The notes under the pieces were generated by a model. The model did not search any database. It saw only the letters and a list, made by a program, of their open reading frames with translations, and had not been told where the DNA came from. From the NCBI RefSeq assembly GCF_900141905.1, contig NZ_FQZF01000017.1, positions 59,114-123,113 of the forward strand: DNA of 64,000 nt, in the 5' to 3' direction. This stretch comes from Muricoccus roseus. GTDB taxonomy: Bacteria > Pseudomonadota > Alphaproteobacteria > Acetobacterales > Acetobacteraceae. This document shows positions 16,978-25,414 of the stretch, in pieces (position 1 is the first letter of the stretch; each line of letters starts with the position of its first letter). The translations under genes were made by a program, and so were the position numbers.

Positions 16978-17916
16978 CTATTCGTGAAGGGCGGGCGGCG
17001 GGGGCAGCGCGGATCGTCCCGCGAACACCTCCCGGATGCCCCAGCACAGCCCCGCAAGGGTGGCGAAGGCGAGCCCGGCGAGAAGGACCCAGACAGCCGG
17101 GCGGATCTCGAACTCCAGGTCGAAATTCGCCTGGAAGATCGCGGTCGCGGGCAGGTTCGTGGCCAGGGCGTACCAGAGATATTCGAGCCCCGCCGCGCCG
17201 GCGGCCGCGAGCAGCGCGACCGGCACCAGGGCCCAGGGCACGCTCCGCCACCGCGCAGGCACCAGCCGCCAGAGCATCAGCCAGAGGAAGAGGCCGCTCA
17301 TCAGCACCGGCTCGGAGACGTTGATCTTCGATTGCATGTAGAAATGCAGGATGCCGAGCGCCGTCAGGGGATAGACCAGCCGGTGGAGCGACTTCCACTC
17401 GCGCCCCAGCCGCCGCAGGGCCCCATCGGTGGAGGTCCAGCCCAGCACCGCCAGCCCAATCAGCGCCGTGAAGCCGGTGGAGAGATAGGGCCGCTTCACG
17501 ATCTCCAGCAGCACGTGCCAGAGCCGGAGGTGCTCGTTCCCCACATAGAGCGCGAGGTGCACGAGGCCGTAACCCAGCGCCGCCAGCCCCAGCATCCGGC
17601 GCAGCTGCATCGCCTTCGGCCAGTCCAGCGCCCAGCGCGCCGGCGTGACGGCGAGGCTGATCAGCAGGAACCGGACGCACCAGTCGCCGGTCTCATGGGT
17701 GGCCAAGGTCAGCGGCTCCGGCCCGAGCCCGTCCGCCGCCCAGAGCCAAGCCAGGCGGAGCAGGGGCAGGAAGCAGCCCAGCAGCACCGCCGCCTTGAAC
17801 GGGGAGAAGCGACCGCCACGGTCGAGCCAGGGCCAAGGCCCGGGCTTCGGCGGCGGCGGCCCCTCCCGGCGCGGCCGGCGCGGGCGGGCGGGGGAGGTGA
17901 TGGCGGCCTCGCTCAC
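16978..17916 (-). CDS. Ferric-reductase-like transmembrane heme protein, MsrQ type
   Basis: A 312-residue inner-membrane protein with about seven hydrophobic segments, of the MsrQ/YedZ ferric-reductase-like family that binds b-type heme. Histidines suited to heme ligation occur in LGYGLVHLALYV and in the paired WKSLHRLVYPLTALGILHFYM. The first 35 residues are Pro/Arg-rich and cytoplasmic. MsrQ normally passes electrons to the periplasmic methionine sulfoxide reductase MsrP, but no msrP lies beside it. The partner encoded upstream, with an ATGA overlap, is an exported beta-rich protein. Confidence 0.78.
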   Translation of the reverse strand: MSEAAITSPARPRRPRREGPPPPKPGPWPWLDRGGRFSPFKAAVLLGCFLPLLRLAWLWAADGLGPEPLTLATHETGDWCVRFLLISLAVTPARWALDWPKAMQLRRMLGLAALGYGLVHLALYVGNEHLRLWHVLLEIVKRPYLSTGFTALIGLAVLGWTSTDGALRRLGREWKSLHRLVYPLTALGILHFYMQSKINVSEPVLMSGLFLWLMLWRLVPARWRSVPWALVPVALLAAAGAAGLEYLWYALATNLPATAIFQANFDLEFEIRPAVWVLLAGLAFATLAGLCWGIREVFAGRSALPPPPALHE

Positions 17917-18521
17917 ATCGGGGGCACCACGCCGTCCCGCGCGACCGTCACGCGGGTGGCGGTGAGGACCCCGTCCGGGCCGGGCCTCGCGGAGAGGAAG
18001 ACCTGCGCGCCGGGCCTCAGATCCTCCATCGCGGCCGGGATGGGCGTCACCACCGGCACCTCGGGCGGGACGAGCACCTTCACCGTCTGGCCGCGCGCGG
18101 TGAGGGTGAGGCTGCGCCCGTCATTGCCCTGCACCGCCGAATCCACCGTGGCATTCGTCATGGAGGAGCTGGGCGTCAGGTCCCAGGCGTAATGCCCTTC
18201 GCCCGTGCCGCGCATCGCCTCGGGGAAAACCAGCACCTCCATCGCGCGCCACACGCCATCCGGCCCAGGCTCGGCGGCGGTGCCGATGAAGGTTCCGGGG
18301 GCAATGGCCGACAGCTCCAACCGGCGCAAGGCCGAAACCCCGACGCCTTCCGAAAGGCGGATCGCCACGGTCTGCCCCTCGCGGGTCGTCACCGTCAGCA
18401 GGCGGTCCGCCAGGCCTTCGATCCGGCCGCGGATCCGACGGGGGCCGCCCTGCGCCCGGGCCGGCGCGCGGCCCGCCAGGAGGAGGGCCCCCAAACCCAG
18501 CAGAACTATCCGTCGCGTCAT
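17913..18521 (-). CDS. Exported DUF5666-like protein
   Basis: A 202-residue protein with a signal peptide (RRIVLLGLGALLLAGRAPARAQ). The mature region consists of repeated OB-like segments: RIRGRIEGLADRLLTV, SALRRLELSAIAPGTFIG, TLTARGQTVKVLVPP and DLRPGAQVFLSARPGPDG. Alternating hydrophilic and hydrophobic residues suggest small beta-barrels, as in DUF5666 proteins. It overlaps the MsrQ-like gene downstream, so the two products probably act together at the periplasmic face of the inner membrane. No activity is known. Confidence 0.7.
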   Translation of the reverse strand: MTRRIVLLGLGALLLAGRAPARAQGGPRRIRGRIEGLADRLLTVTTREGQTVAIRLSEGVGVSALRRLELSAIAPGTFIGTAAEPGPDGVWRAMEVLVFPEAMRGTGEGHYAWDLTPSSSMTNATVDSAVQGNDGRSLTLTARGQTVKVLVPPEVPVVTPIPAAMEDLRPGAQVFLSARPGPDGVLTATRVTVARDGVVPPM

Positions 18522-18556
18522 CGCCTGCCTCCATCCAGCCCGGCGACAACGCGGGG

Positions 18557-19795
18557 CTATCCGTGCACGACACCCGCCGCGCGAAGCCGCGACAGCTCCT
18601 CCGCGCCCAGGACCGGACCGAGGATGTCGTCATTATGCTCGCCAAGACCAGGGGCGGGGCGGGCGAGGATGCCGGGGGTGCCGGAAAGACGCGGCACCTC
18701 CCCGTGCATCGGCAGCCAGCCCATTTCGGCATCCGGAACCTCGATCAGGCTCTCATGCTCGGCCACATAGGCGTCCCTCTCCAGGGCGGGGGCGTCCATG
18801 ATCGGGCCGATGGTGACGCCCGCCGCGTCGAAATGGGCCAGGTTCTCGGCCATGCTCCGCTCGGCCACGAAGCCGCCGATGATCGCGTCGAGCGACTCCC
18901 AGTTCTGCAGCCGCGCGGCATTGGTGGCATAGCGCTCGTCCTGCAGCAGCTCCGGCCGGCCGATCGAGGCCAGGAGCTTCGCCGTCATCCCCTGGGTGGA
19001 GGAGGAAAGGCAGACCCAGCCGTCATCCCGGGTGCGGTAGGCATTCCTGGGGGCGGTGTTGGTGCTGCGGCTGCCCGTGCGCGGCTTGCGCCGGCCGGTG
19101 AGGCGCCAGTTGGCGATCTGCGGCTCCATCACGGAGAAGATCGGGTCGAACAGGGAGAGGTCCACCACCTGCCCGCGCCCATACGTGCCCTCTGCGGCCC
19201 GCAGCGCGATCATGGCGGCGGAGGCGCCGTAGAGGCCGGCATAGGCGTCGCCCATGAACATCGGCGGCAGCACCGGCTCGCGGTCCGCGAAGCCATTGAC
19301 GGCGGCGAAGCCGGAATACCCCTCCACCAGCGTGCCGAAGCCGGGCTTGTGCCGGTAGGGGCCTGTCTGGCCCCAGCCCGAGACGCGGATGATGACCAGC
19401 TTCGGGTTGATGGCCAGCAGCGCCTCGGGGCTCAGCCCCATCGCCTCCAGCACGCCGGGGCGGAAGCTCTCCACCAGCATCGCCGCGTCCCGTGCCAGGC
19501 GGCGCACCGCCTCCTGGCCCTCGGGCGACTTCAGGTTCAGGCACACGCTCTTCTTGTTGCGGCACCAGGTCTTCCAGGCGGTGGAGATGCCCTCCACCTT
19601 CCAGGCGCGCAGGGTGTCGCCTTCCGGTGGCTCCACCTTCACCACCTCGGCGCCGTGGTCGGCCAGAACCTTGGTCAGCAGGTTGCCGGCGACGAGGCGC
19701 GAGAGGTCGATGACCCGTACCCCGTCCAATGCACCCTTCGCCGCCGGGTCGAATTCACGGCGGCGAAGGCGGGGCGTGTTGTCGGCGTTGCTCAT
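18557..19795 (-). CDS. CaiB/BaiF family (class III) CoA-transferase
   Basis: A 412-residue class III CoA-transferase that moves CoA between carboxylic acids. The N-terminus has GVRVIDLSRLVAGNLLTKVLADHGAEVVKVE, and the CoA-site segment WCRNKKSVCLNLKSPEGQ follows. The catalytic Asp lies in MFMGDAYAGLYGA, near residue 190. The ATG overlaps the TctC stop as ATGA. With an HpcH/HpaI-type lyase upstream, the set resembles a pathway that activates a dicarboxylic acid to its CoA ester and then cleaves it. Confidence 0.9.
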   Translation of the reverse strand: MSNADNTPRLRRREFDPAAKGALDGVRVIDLSRLVAGNLLTKVLADHGAEVVKVEPPEGDTLRAWKVEGISTAWKTWCRNKKSVCLNLKSPEGQEAVRRLARDAAMLVESFRPGVLEAMGLSPEALLAINPKLVIIRVSGWGQTGPYRHKPGFGTLVEGYSGFAAVNGFADREPVLPPMFMGDAYAGLYGASAAMIALRAAEGTYGRGQVVDLSLFDPIFSVMEPQIANWRLTGRRKPRTGSRSTNTAPRNAYRTRDDGWVCLSSSTQGMTAKLLASIGRPELLQDERYATNAARLQNWESLDAIIGGFVAERSMAENLAHFDAAGVTIGPIMDAPALERDAYVAEHESLIEVPDAEMGWLPMHGEVPRLSGTPGILARPAPGLGEHNDDILGPVLGAEELSRLRAAGVVHG

Positions 19796-20781
19796 TCGAT
19801 CCGGATGTTCGCGGTGGAGGCGACCTGCTTCCACTGGCTGAGGTCACGTTGCAGGAAGGCGTCGCCCTCGGCGGCGGAAAGGGGAGTGGGTGTGGCGCCC
19901 TCGCCCTCCAGATAGGTCGCGAGCCGGCCGCCCGAGAGGGCCTCGTTCGCGGCAGCGTTCAGCGCCTCGCGGATCGCCGGCGGCGTCCCGCGCCGGGCGA
20001 GCAGGCCCCACCAGATGCTCGCGGCGTAATCGGGCAGGCCGCTCTCCTTCGGGGTCGGGGCCTTCGGGCCCTTGGCCGGCGGGTTCTCGCCGGTCCAGCC
20101 GATCACCTTCACGCGGTTGCCGCTGATGATGCCGCCCGCCGAGGGCAGGGTGGTGAAGATGAGCTGGATGGTACCCGCCGCGAGATCCGTCGTGGCCGGT
20201 CCCATGCCGCGATAGGGCACGTGCTGCATCTGCAGCCCGCCCGCCTTCTGCGCGAAGAGTTCGGCCGAGAGATGGTTGATGCTGCCCGGCCCGGCCGAGC
20301 CGTAATCCACCTTGCCCGGATTGGCCCGGAGATAGGCCACGAGCTCAGCGAGCGTGTTGGGCGCGAAGCCCGGCGCGGCGAGAACCACCAGCGGCGCGGC
20401 GGCGAGCATCGCCACCGCCTCAAAATCCCCGCTCGCGTCATAGGGCGTCCGCTGGGTCGCCGCGCTGGTCGCGAAGGTGGAGGAGGTGACCATCAGCGTC
20501 AGCCCATCGGCAGGGCTGCGCACCACCTCCGCCGAGCCGATCGTGCTGCCGGCGCCAGGGCGGTTCTCCACCACGAAGGGCTGGCCGAACTTGGCCTGCA
20601 GGTGCTCGGCGAGCGGCCGCGCGACCGCGTCGTTGCTGCCGCCGGGCGGGAAGGGGACGATGACGCGCACGGGGCGGGAGGGCCATCCGCCCAACCCGCC
20701 GGCCGCACCGCCCTGCGCGCGCGCCACCGTCGGCACGGCGAGGGCCGCTGCCCCCAGCGCGCGTCTCGTGATCCCGTTCAT
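19792..20781 (-). CDS. Tripartite tricarboxylate transporter substrate-binding protein (TctC family)
   Basis: A 329-residue periplasmic binding protein. The start is set by GGAGG five bases upstream of the ATG at 20781. A Tat-like signal (ITRRALGAAALAVPTVARAQ) is followed by the family motif PVRVIVPFPPGGSNDAVARPLAEHL, and later VENRPGAGSTIGSAEV, the usual carboxylate-binding loop. No TctA or TctB membrane genes lie nearby, which is typical of the many orphan TctC genes in betaproteobacteria and Acetobacteraceae. Its position inside the lyase/CoA-transferase operon suggests that it captures their organic-acid substrate. Confidence 0.93.
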   Translation of the reverse strand: MNGITRRALGAAALAVPTVARAQGGAAGGLGGWPSRPVRVIVPFPPGGSNDAVARPLAEHLQAKFGQPFVVENRPGAGSTIGSAEVVRSPADGLTLMVTSSTFATSAATQRTPYDASGDFEAVAMLAAAPLVVLAAPGFAPNTLAELVAYLRANPGKVDYGSAGPGSINHLSAELFAQKAGGLQMQHVPYRGMGPATTDLAAGTIQLIFTTLPSAGGIISGNRVKVIGWTGENPPAKGPKAPTPKESGLPDYAASIWWGLLARRGTPPAIREALNAAANEALSGGRLATYLEGEGATPTPLSAAEGDAFLQRDLSQWKQVASTANIRIE

Positions 20782-20818
20782 GCGTTCCTCCGCTTTTGCC
20801 GTGTTCATTCCGCGTCCG

Positions 20819-21685
20819 TCATTCAGCGCCGGGCAGGCCGAGCTTGCGCGCCAGCGCCAGCACCGCCTCGGCGCCCGCGACGAAGGGCGCATCCACCATG
20901 CTGCCATCGACAAGGAAGGCGCCGGTGCCCGAGGCGATCCGCTCGCGCGCGACCTCGACCACCCGCTTCGCGCGGGCGATCTCGGCCGGGCTCGGCTGGA
21001 AGGCCTGGTTCGCCATGGCGATCTGGCTGGGGTGGATGCAGCTCTTGCCCGCGAAGCCCATGCGGCGCGCGGCCTCGGCCTCGGCCCGGTAGGCGTCGGG
21101 CTGGTCCACCTTGGCGAAGGCGCCGTCATAGGCGGGCTGGTTGTGCTCGGCGGCCGCGAGGCGGATCTCCATCCGCAGATGGGCCAGCATCGCGGGGTCC
21201 ATGCGGTCGAAGCCATAGGGTTCGAGAAGGTCGGCATAGCCGATCTGCAAACCGCAGGCGCGCGGATGCGCCCCCGCGATCTCATGGGCCAGCCGCAGGG
21301 CGCGCGGCGTCTCGATGTTGCAGAGGATGCCGATAGGCTCGGCGACGCCATTCGCGCGCTCCGCGCGCTCCAGCACGTCAGCGGCGGCCGCCACCTCTGC
21401 CGCGTCGCGGATCATCGGCAGGTTGATCATATGTGTGCCCGGCAGGGCGACCGCCGCGATGTCCCGCTCGAAATGCGGCGTGTCGATGCCGTTCACGCGG
21501 ATGACGATGACCTTGCCGCCGTGATCCCCGCCGCGCAGGAAGGCTGCGAGCATGTCCCGCGCCTCGTCCTTGCGGTTCGGCGCCACCGCGTCCTCCAGGT
21601 CGAAGGACAGCGCATCCGCGGCGGAGGCCGCGGCCTTGGCGAAGAGTTCCGGCCGTGAGCCGGGCACGAACAGCTTGCTCCGCAT
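20819..21685 (-). CDS. HpcH/HpaI aldolase / citrate lyase beta-subunit family protein
   Basis: A 288-residue TIM-barrel lyase of the CitE-like group. Motifs are MRSKLFVPGSRPELFAKA at the start, the acidic metal site DALSFDLEDAVAP, VIVIRVNG, the Glu of GILCNIETPRALR, and GFAGKSCIHPSQI near residue 225, the CoA-ester-binding segment. Such enzymes cleave malyl-, methylmalyl- or citramalyl-CoA. A GTG 15 bases upstream is an alternative start. First gene of the operon, divergent from a LysR regulator. Confidence 0.88.
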   Translation of the reverse strand: MRSKLFVPGSRPELFAKAAASAADALSFDLEDAVAPNRKDEARDMLAAFLRGGDHGGKVIVIRVNGIDTPHFERDIAAVALPGTHMINLPMIRDAAEVAAAADVLERAERANGVAEPIGILCNIETPRALRLAHEIAGAHPRACGLQIGYADLLEPYGFDRMDPAMLAHLRMEIRLAAAEHNQPAYDGAFAKVDQPDAYRAEAEAARRMGFAGKSCIHPSQIAMANQAFQPSPAEIARAKRVVEVARERIASGTGAFLVDGSMVDAPFVAGAEAVLALARKLGLPGAE

Positions 21686-21793
21686 CAGCACTGGTCGCAC
21701 CCGCGTCACTCCCGAATGGCAGGCCGGGCATTTGGGCGCCGGCCGTTGGGCCAGGAGAATACGCCCGGCGCAGGGAAACATAATCTTGAGAAT

Positions 21794-21803
21794 TGAACGT
21801 TCA
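21794..21803. promoter_or_regulatory. Palindrome TGAACGTTCA upstream of the LysR gene
   Basis: A perfect 10-bp palindrome, 20 bases before the LysR start in the divergent promoter region. It could be part of the LysR binding site controlling both directions, though the T-N11-A pattern was not clearly resolved. Confidence 0.4.
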
Positions 21804-21823
21804 GACGATAGGTTTTGTATCGA

Positions 21824-22687
21824 ATGGACACGCGCTTCCTCGAGACCTTCCTCGCCGTCGTCGAGAATGGGTCGGTGGCGGGGGCCGCCAGGCGGCTGAA
21901 CCTGACCCCGGCCGGCGTGGCGCAGCGCCTGCGCGCGCTGGAGGCGGAGATCGGCGCGCCACTCCTCGCGCGGGCCGGGCGGAGCCTGGTGCCGACCGGG
22001 GCCGGGGCGCGGATCGCTCAGCGTGCGCCGGCTCTCCTGGACGGCCTGCGGGACCTCGCCGCCCTCGCGACCGAGGATGCATTGGCGGGCGAGCTGCGCC
22101 TGGGCGCCGTGCCGACCGCCATCACCGGCCTGCTGCCCGACCTGATGATGTCGCTGCGCGACCGTCACCCCCGCATCGAGACCCGCATCGTGCCCGGCCG
22201 GTCGGAGGAGTTGTACGGGCGGGTGGCGGACGGTGCGCTCGATGCCGCGCTGATCGTGCAGCCCCCCTTTGAGATCCCGAAGACCTGCGGGTGGACGGCC
22301 CTGCGGGAGGAGCCGCTGATCGTCCTCGTCCCACGGCGGCTCGCCGGCGCCGATCCCCTGGCGGTGCTCTCGGCCGAGCCCTTCATCCGCTACGATTCCG
22401 CCTCCTGGGGCGGCAAGCTGGCCGGCGCCTATCTCCGCCAACGCCGCATCCGCCCGCGCGAGGGCGTGGAACTGGTCACGCTGGACGCCATTGCAGTCCT
22501 GGTGGACCGCGGCCTCGGCGTGTCGCTCGTGCCGGACTGGGCGCCGCCCTGGCCGGAGGGGCTCTCGTTGGCCAGGCTGCCGCTGCCCGACGCGCCGGCG
22601 CGCCGCATGGGGCTGGTCTGGGGCCGGGCCTCGCCCCGCCTTCGGCTGGTGCAGGCCCTGCTCGGCGGGGCTGCCGCAAGGGTGTAG
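21824..22687 (+). CDS. LysR family transcriptional regulator
   Basis: A 287-residue LysR-type regulator. The winged helix-turn-helix spans about residues 1-60 (LETFLAVVENGSVAGAARRLNLTPAGVAQRLRALE). The effector domain follows, with the sub-domain hinge near ELRLGAVPTAITGLLPDL. No Shine-Dalgarno sequence precedes the ATG, so the transcript may be leaderless or weakly translated. Divergent orientation from the HpcH/TctC/CaiB operon indicates that it controls that operon, probably with a pathway intermediate as co-inducer. Confidence 0.92.
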   Translation: MDTRFLETFLAVVENGSVAGAARRLNLTPAGVAQRLRALEAEIGAPLLARAGRSLVPTGAGARIAQRAPALLDGLRDLAALATEDALAGELRLGAVPTAITGLLPDLMMSLRDRHPRIETRIVPGRSEELYGRVADGALDAALIVQPPFEIPKTCGWTALREEPLIVLVPRRLAGADPLAVLSAEPFIRYDSASWGGKLAGAYLRQRRIRPREGVELVTLDAIAVLVDRGLGVSLVPDWAPPWPEGLSLARLPLPDAPARRMGLVWGRASPRLRLVQALLGGAAARV

Positions 22688-22750
22688 GGGGGCTGGACGC
22701 GCTGCGCCGGCCGTGGAACCCCCTCGGTCCCTGAGAAGAAAGAGGTCGCC

Positions 22751-23338
22751 ATGGTCACCGGCATCACCCGCAACGAGGGCAGTTCGGCCCAGCGCCGCGC
22801 CGTGCGCGACTGGCTCGCCGGGCTGGAGCGGCTCTCCCCGTCCATGGCGGAGATGGTGGTCACCGCCTGGGTGAGCGCCTGGACCTCCAGCCCCTTCGCG
22901 ACGCTGGAGGAGATGCCCTATTCCACCCTCGCGCCGGACCACCGGCTGATGGACCATGTGAACCATGTCACCCGCGCCGGGCTGGACCTCGCGGCGCGTG
23001 CGGGGGCGGATTGGGGCGTCGCGGTGGAGCCCGACATCCTCGGCGCCATCCTCATGCTCCACGACGTGGACAAGCCGCTGATGTATGTGCGCCAGGACGG
23101 GACGGTGCGCGGCTCGCCACTCTCGCGCGAACTGCCGCATGGCGTGCCGGGCGCGATGCTGCTGCGGGAGATGGGCTTTCCGCACCGGGTGGTCCACACG
23201 GTCGCGACCCACGCGCATAACCAGCCCTTCCACGGCACCAACCCGGAAGCCTGGATCCTCCATTACGCGGATTTCTTCGCGACCGACCGCGCCCTGCTGC
23301 TGGCAGGAACCCAGCCCTTCTACCAGCGCAGGCACTGA
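22751..23338 (+). CDS. HD domain phosphohydrolase-like protein
   Basis: A 195-residue protein with an HD metal-dependent hydrolase pattern. A first His sits in APDHRLMDHVNHV, the HD pair in ILMLHDVDKPLMYV near residue 105, further His residues in VVHTVATHAHNQPFHG, and a late Asp in ILHYADFF. The order H...HD...H...D fits the superfamily. A GAAAGAGG ribosome-binding site precedes the ATG. The substrate (nucleotide or phosphate ester) is unknown, and it lies alone downstream of the LysR gene. Confidence 0.75.
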   Translation: MVTGITRNEGSSAQRRAVRDWLAGLERLSPSMAEMVVTAWVSAWTSSPFATLEEMPYSTLAPDHRLMDHVNHVTRAGLDLAARAGADWGVAVEPDILGAILMLHDVDKPLMYVRQDGTVRGSPLSRELPHGVPGAMLLREMGFPHRVVHTVATHAHNQPFHGTNPEAWILHYADFFATDRALLLAGTQPFYQRRH

Positions 23339-23352
23339 GGCCGGGCGCCGCG

Positions 23353-23802
23353 CTATTCCGGGCGGCGCGGGATGATGGCGATGGTCCCGCTCACCTCCAA
23401 CACGGCCAGTCGGATCTCCTCCATCCGGGTCAGGCCCTGGTTCTCGCGCGCGCTCTGCAGGATCTCGTCCTCGCAGATCCTCGCCTCCCGCATGCGGTCC
23501 TGCAGGGGTTGGCCATCCACCACGAGGATGGTGGGCAGCCCCTCAAGGATTCGGTCGGCCGGGCGATGGCGCGCCTTCAGCCAGCGCATGGCCACGTCCA
23601 GGCCGAGCAGCGTCGCGATGACGAGCAGGCCGTTGGTGAGGGAGAAGTCCTCGCCGAGAAGGGATTGCTGGGTGGCCTCGCCGACCACGAGCAGCAGGAC
23701 GAAGTCGAAGGTCGTGATGTGGCTCATGCTGCGCCGGCCGGTGATCCGGAAGAGCAGCGTGAGGGCGACATAGATCGCGACGGCGCGGAGGACGCTTTCC
23801 AT
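23353..23802 (-). CDS. DUF421 domain-containing membrane protein (YetF-like)
   Basis: A 149-residue protein. The N-terminal half has up to three hydrophobic segments (ESVLRAVAIYVALTLLFRITG, TFDFVLLLVVGEATQ, LTNGLLVIATLLGLDVAM), and the C-terminal half is a soluble alpha/beta domain (ILEGLPTILVVDGQPLQDRM through GTIAIIPRR), the usual DUF421 layout. Its start overlaps the stop of the upstream gene by one base (TAATG). The family has no settled biochemical role. Confidence 0.85.
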   Translation of the reverse strand: MESVLRAVAIYVALTLLFRITGRRSMSHITTFDFVLLLVVGEATQQSLLGEDFSLTNGLLVIATLLGLDVAMRWLKARHRPADRILEGLPTILVVDGQPLQDRMREARICEDEILQSARENQGLTRMEEIRLAVLEVSGTIAIIPRRPE

Positions 23803-24308
23803 TACGGCAGCACGACCAGGCGCAGGGGAATGGCGGCCTCGCCGATGGCGAGCTGCCCGCTGACGATCCCCGGCCGGCTGGAGCGGAGCTTCAGCAGGAT
23901 CTCCGCCCGCTCGCCCTCGGGCGGCGGATCGAAACGCAGCCAGATGCGGCCGGGCGCGCGTGACTCGCCCGCCGGTTGCGGCTCGATACCGGAGATCTCC
24001 ACCGGCCCGGCCAGCCCGCCTTCCAGGCGCAGCTCCAACGGGCCGCGATGCGGGGCGAGGCCGCGGATGCGGAGCTGGCTGTCCCGCCCGATGCGTTCGA
24101 TCCATTCCCATTCGGCCTCGATGGCGCCATCCGCGCTGCGTGCGCTGGCCTGGGCCAGCGGCCCGCCGCCGAACACCCCGGCCATGCCGAGCAGGACGAC
24201 CAGCGCCATGGCGCCCCAGCCGATCCGCTGGAAGCGCCAGACGCGCCGCTGGAAGGCGAGATCCTCCCCGACGAGCCGGGAGGCCTCCTGAAGCTGGGTT
24301 GGGGCCAT
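23802..24308 (-). CDS. Membrane-anchored protein of unknown function
   Basis: A 168-residue protein. About 30 cytoplasmic residues (MAPTQLQEASRLVGEDLAFQ) precede one hydrophobic segment (GWGAMALVVLLGMAGVFGGG), and a beta-rich extracytoplasmic domain follows. An upstream ATG would add 21 poorly conserved-looking residues, so the later ATG is preferred. It is translationally coupled to the DUF421 gene, which suggests a two-protein membrane unit. No family was recognised. Confidence 0.65.
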   Translation of the reverse strand: MAPTQLQEASRLVGEDLAFQRRVWRFQRIGWGAMALVVLLGMAGVFGGGPLAQASARSADGAIEAEWEWIERIGRDSQLRIRGLAPHRGPLELRLEGGLAGPVEISGIEPQPAGESRAPGRIWLRFDPPPEGERAEILLKLRSSRPGIVSGQLAIGEAAIPLRLVVLP

Positions 24309-24385
24309 GGCGGGGCAACGCGGGCTGGGCAGTGGCGTTGCCCCGGGGCCTTCACGCCCCGGGCGGCGCATGCGAAAGCCGGGAT

Positions 24386-25378
24386 ATGCGCATCCATGTC
24401 CAGAATCCCGCTAACGACCCGGAATTCTCCATCACGGAGGCCCAGTGGCGCGCCGCCATCGCACGCAGCCCGGACATGGCGGGGCTTCAGGTCTCCTTCG
24501 CCAGCGACGATCCGGGTTTCGCCGCCGCCCTGCCGGAAGCCGAGGTGCTGCTGACCTGGGTACGGCCGCTGCGCCAGCGCTTCCCGGTGGGTGCGCTCCC
24601 CGGCGTCGCGCCAAAGCTGAAGGTCATCGCCTGCACCTCCGCGGGCGTGGACAGCGCCGCGCCCTTCGATTGGCTGCCCGATTCCGTCGCTCTGCTGAAC
24701 AACCGCGGAACCCATGCCGAAAAGGCCGGCGAGTTCGCCATCATGGCGCTTCTGATGCTGCAGACGCATATGCCCGCCTTCGCCGACCAGCAGCGGCGCG
24801 GGGAATGGAAGCCGCTCTTCGCCTCCACCCTGGCCGGGCGGCGTGTGGTGATCGTCGGGCTGGGCTCGCTCGGCGGCGGCGTCGCCCGGCGGGCGAAGCA
24901 GTTCGGCATGACCGTGGTCGGCGTGCGCCACGGGAGCGAGCCGCATCCCGATTGCGACGAGACCCATCCCAACGAGGCGCTGGACGCGCTGCTACCGACG
25001 GCCGATTTCCTCGTCCTCGCCTGCCCGCTGACGGATCGGACCCGCAACCTGCTCTCGCGCGAGCGGATCGGGCTTCTGCCCCGGGGCGCGCGGCTCGTGA
25101 ACATCGCCCGCGGCGCCGTCTGGGATCAGGACGCGGTCTGCGACGCACTCGATTCCGGTCATCTCGGCGGATGTGTTACCGATGTGGCTGTGCCGGAGCC
25201 GCTCCCCGCCGATCACCGCCTGTGGCGCACGCCCGGGATGATCGTCACGCCGCATGTCTCGGCCGATGATCGCGAGCGGTACAACGACCGCACGCTCGAC
25301 ATCCTGTTCGACAACCTCCGCGCCCTGCGGGACGGCCGCCCCATGCCGAACCGGGTGGACCCCAGCAAGGGCTACTGA
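24386..25378 (+). CDS. D-2-hydroxyacid dehydrogenase (NAD-dependent family)
   Basis: A 330-residue NAD(P)-dependent oxidoreductase interconverting D-2-hydroxyacids and 2-oxoacids. The Rossmann fingerprint VVIVGLGSLGGGVARRAKQF lies near residue 155. The catalytic Arg is expected in RLVNIARGAVWD, and the catalytic His in MIVTPHVSADD near residue 290. The N-terminal catalytic domain contains VIACTSAGVDSAAPFDWLP. It is a single gene that converges on the Fe-binding protein gene. The substrate cannot be told from sequence. Confidence 0.9.
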   Translation: MRIHVQNPANDPEFSITEAQWRAAIARSPDMAGLQVSFASDDPGFAAALPEAEVLLTWVRPLRQRFPVGALPGVAPKLKVIACTSAGVDSAAPFDWLPDSVALLNNRGTHAEKAGEFAIMALLMLQTHMPAFADQQRRGEWKPLFASTLAGRRVVIVGLGSLGGGVARRAKQFGMTVVGVRHGSEPHPDCDETHPNEALDALLPTADFLVLACPLTDRTRNLLSRERIGLLPRGARLVNIARGAVWDQDAVCDALDSGHLGGCVTDVAVPEPLPADHRLWRTPGMIVTPHVSADDRERYNDRTLDILFDNLRALRDGRPMPNRVDPSKGY

Positions 25379-25383
25379 GCCCC

Positions 25384-25405
25384 GGGCCGGGCCGAAGCCC
25401 GGCCC
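25384..25405. terminator. Perfect hairpin between convergent genes
   Basis: GGGCCGGGC and GCCCGGCCC pair over nine bases around a CGAA tetraloop, directly after the dehydrogenase stop and just before the end of the converging binding-protein gene. No U-tract, but the location fits a bidirectional terminator. Confidence 0.55.
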
Positions 25406-25414
25406 CTACGCGGC

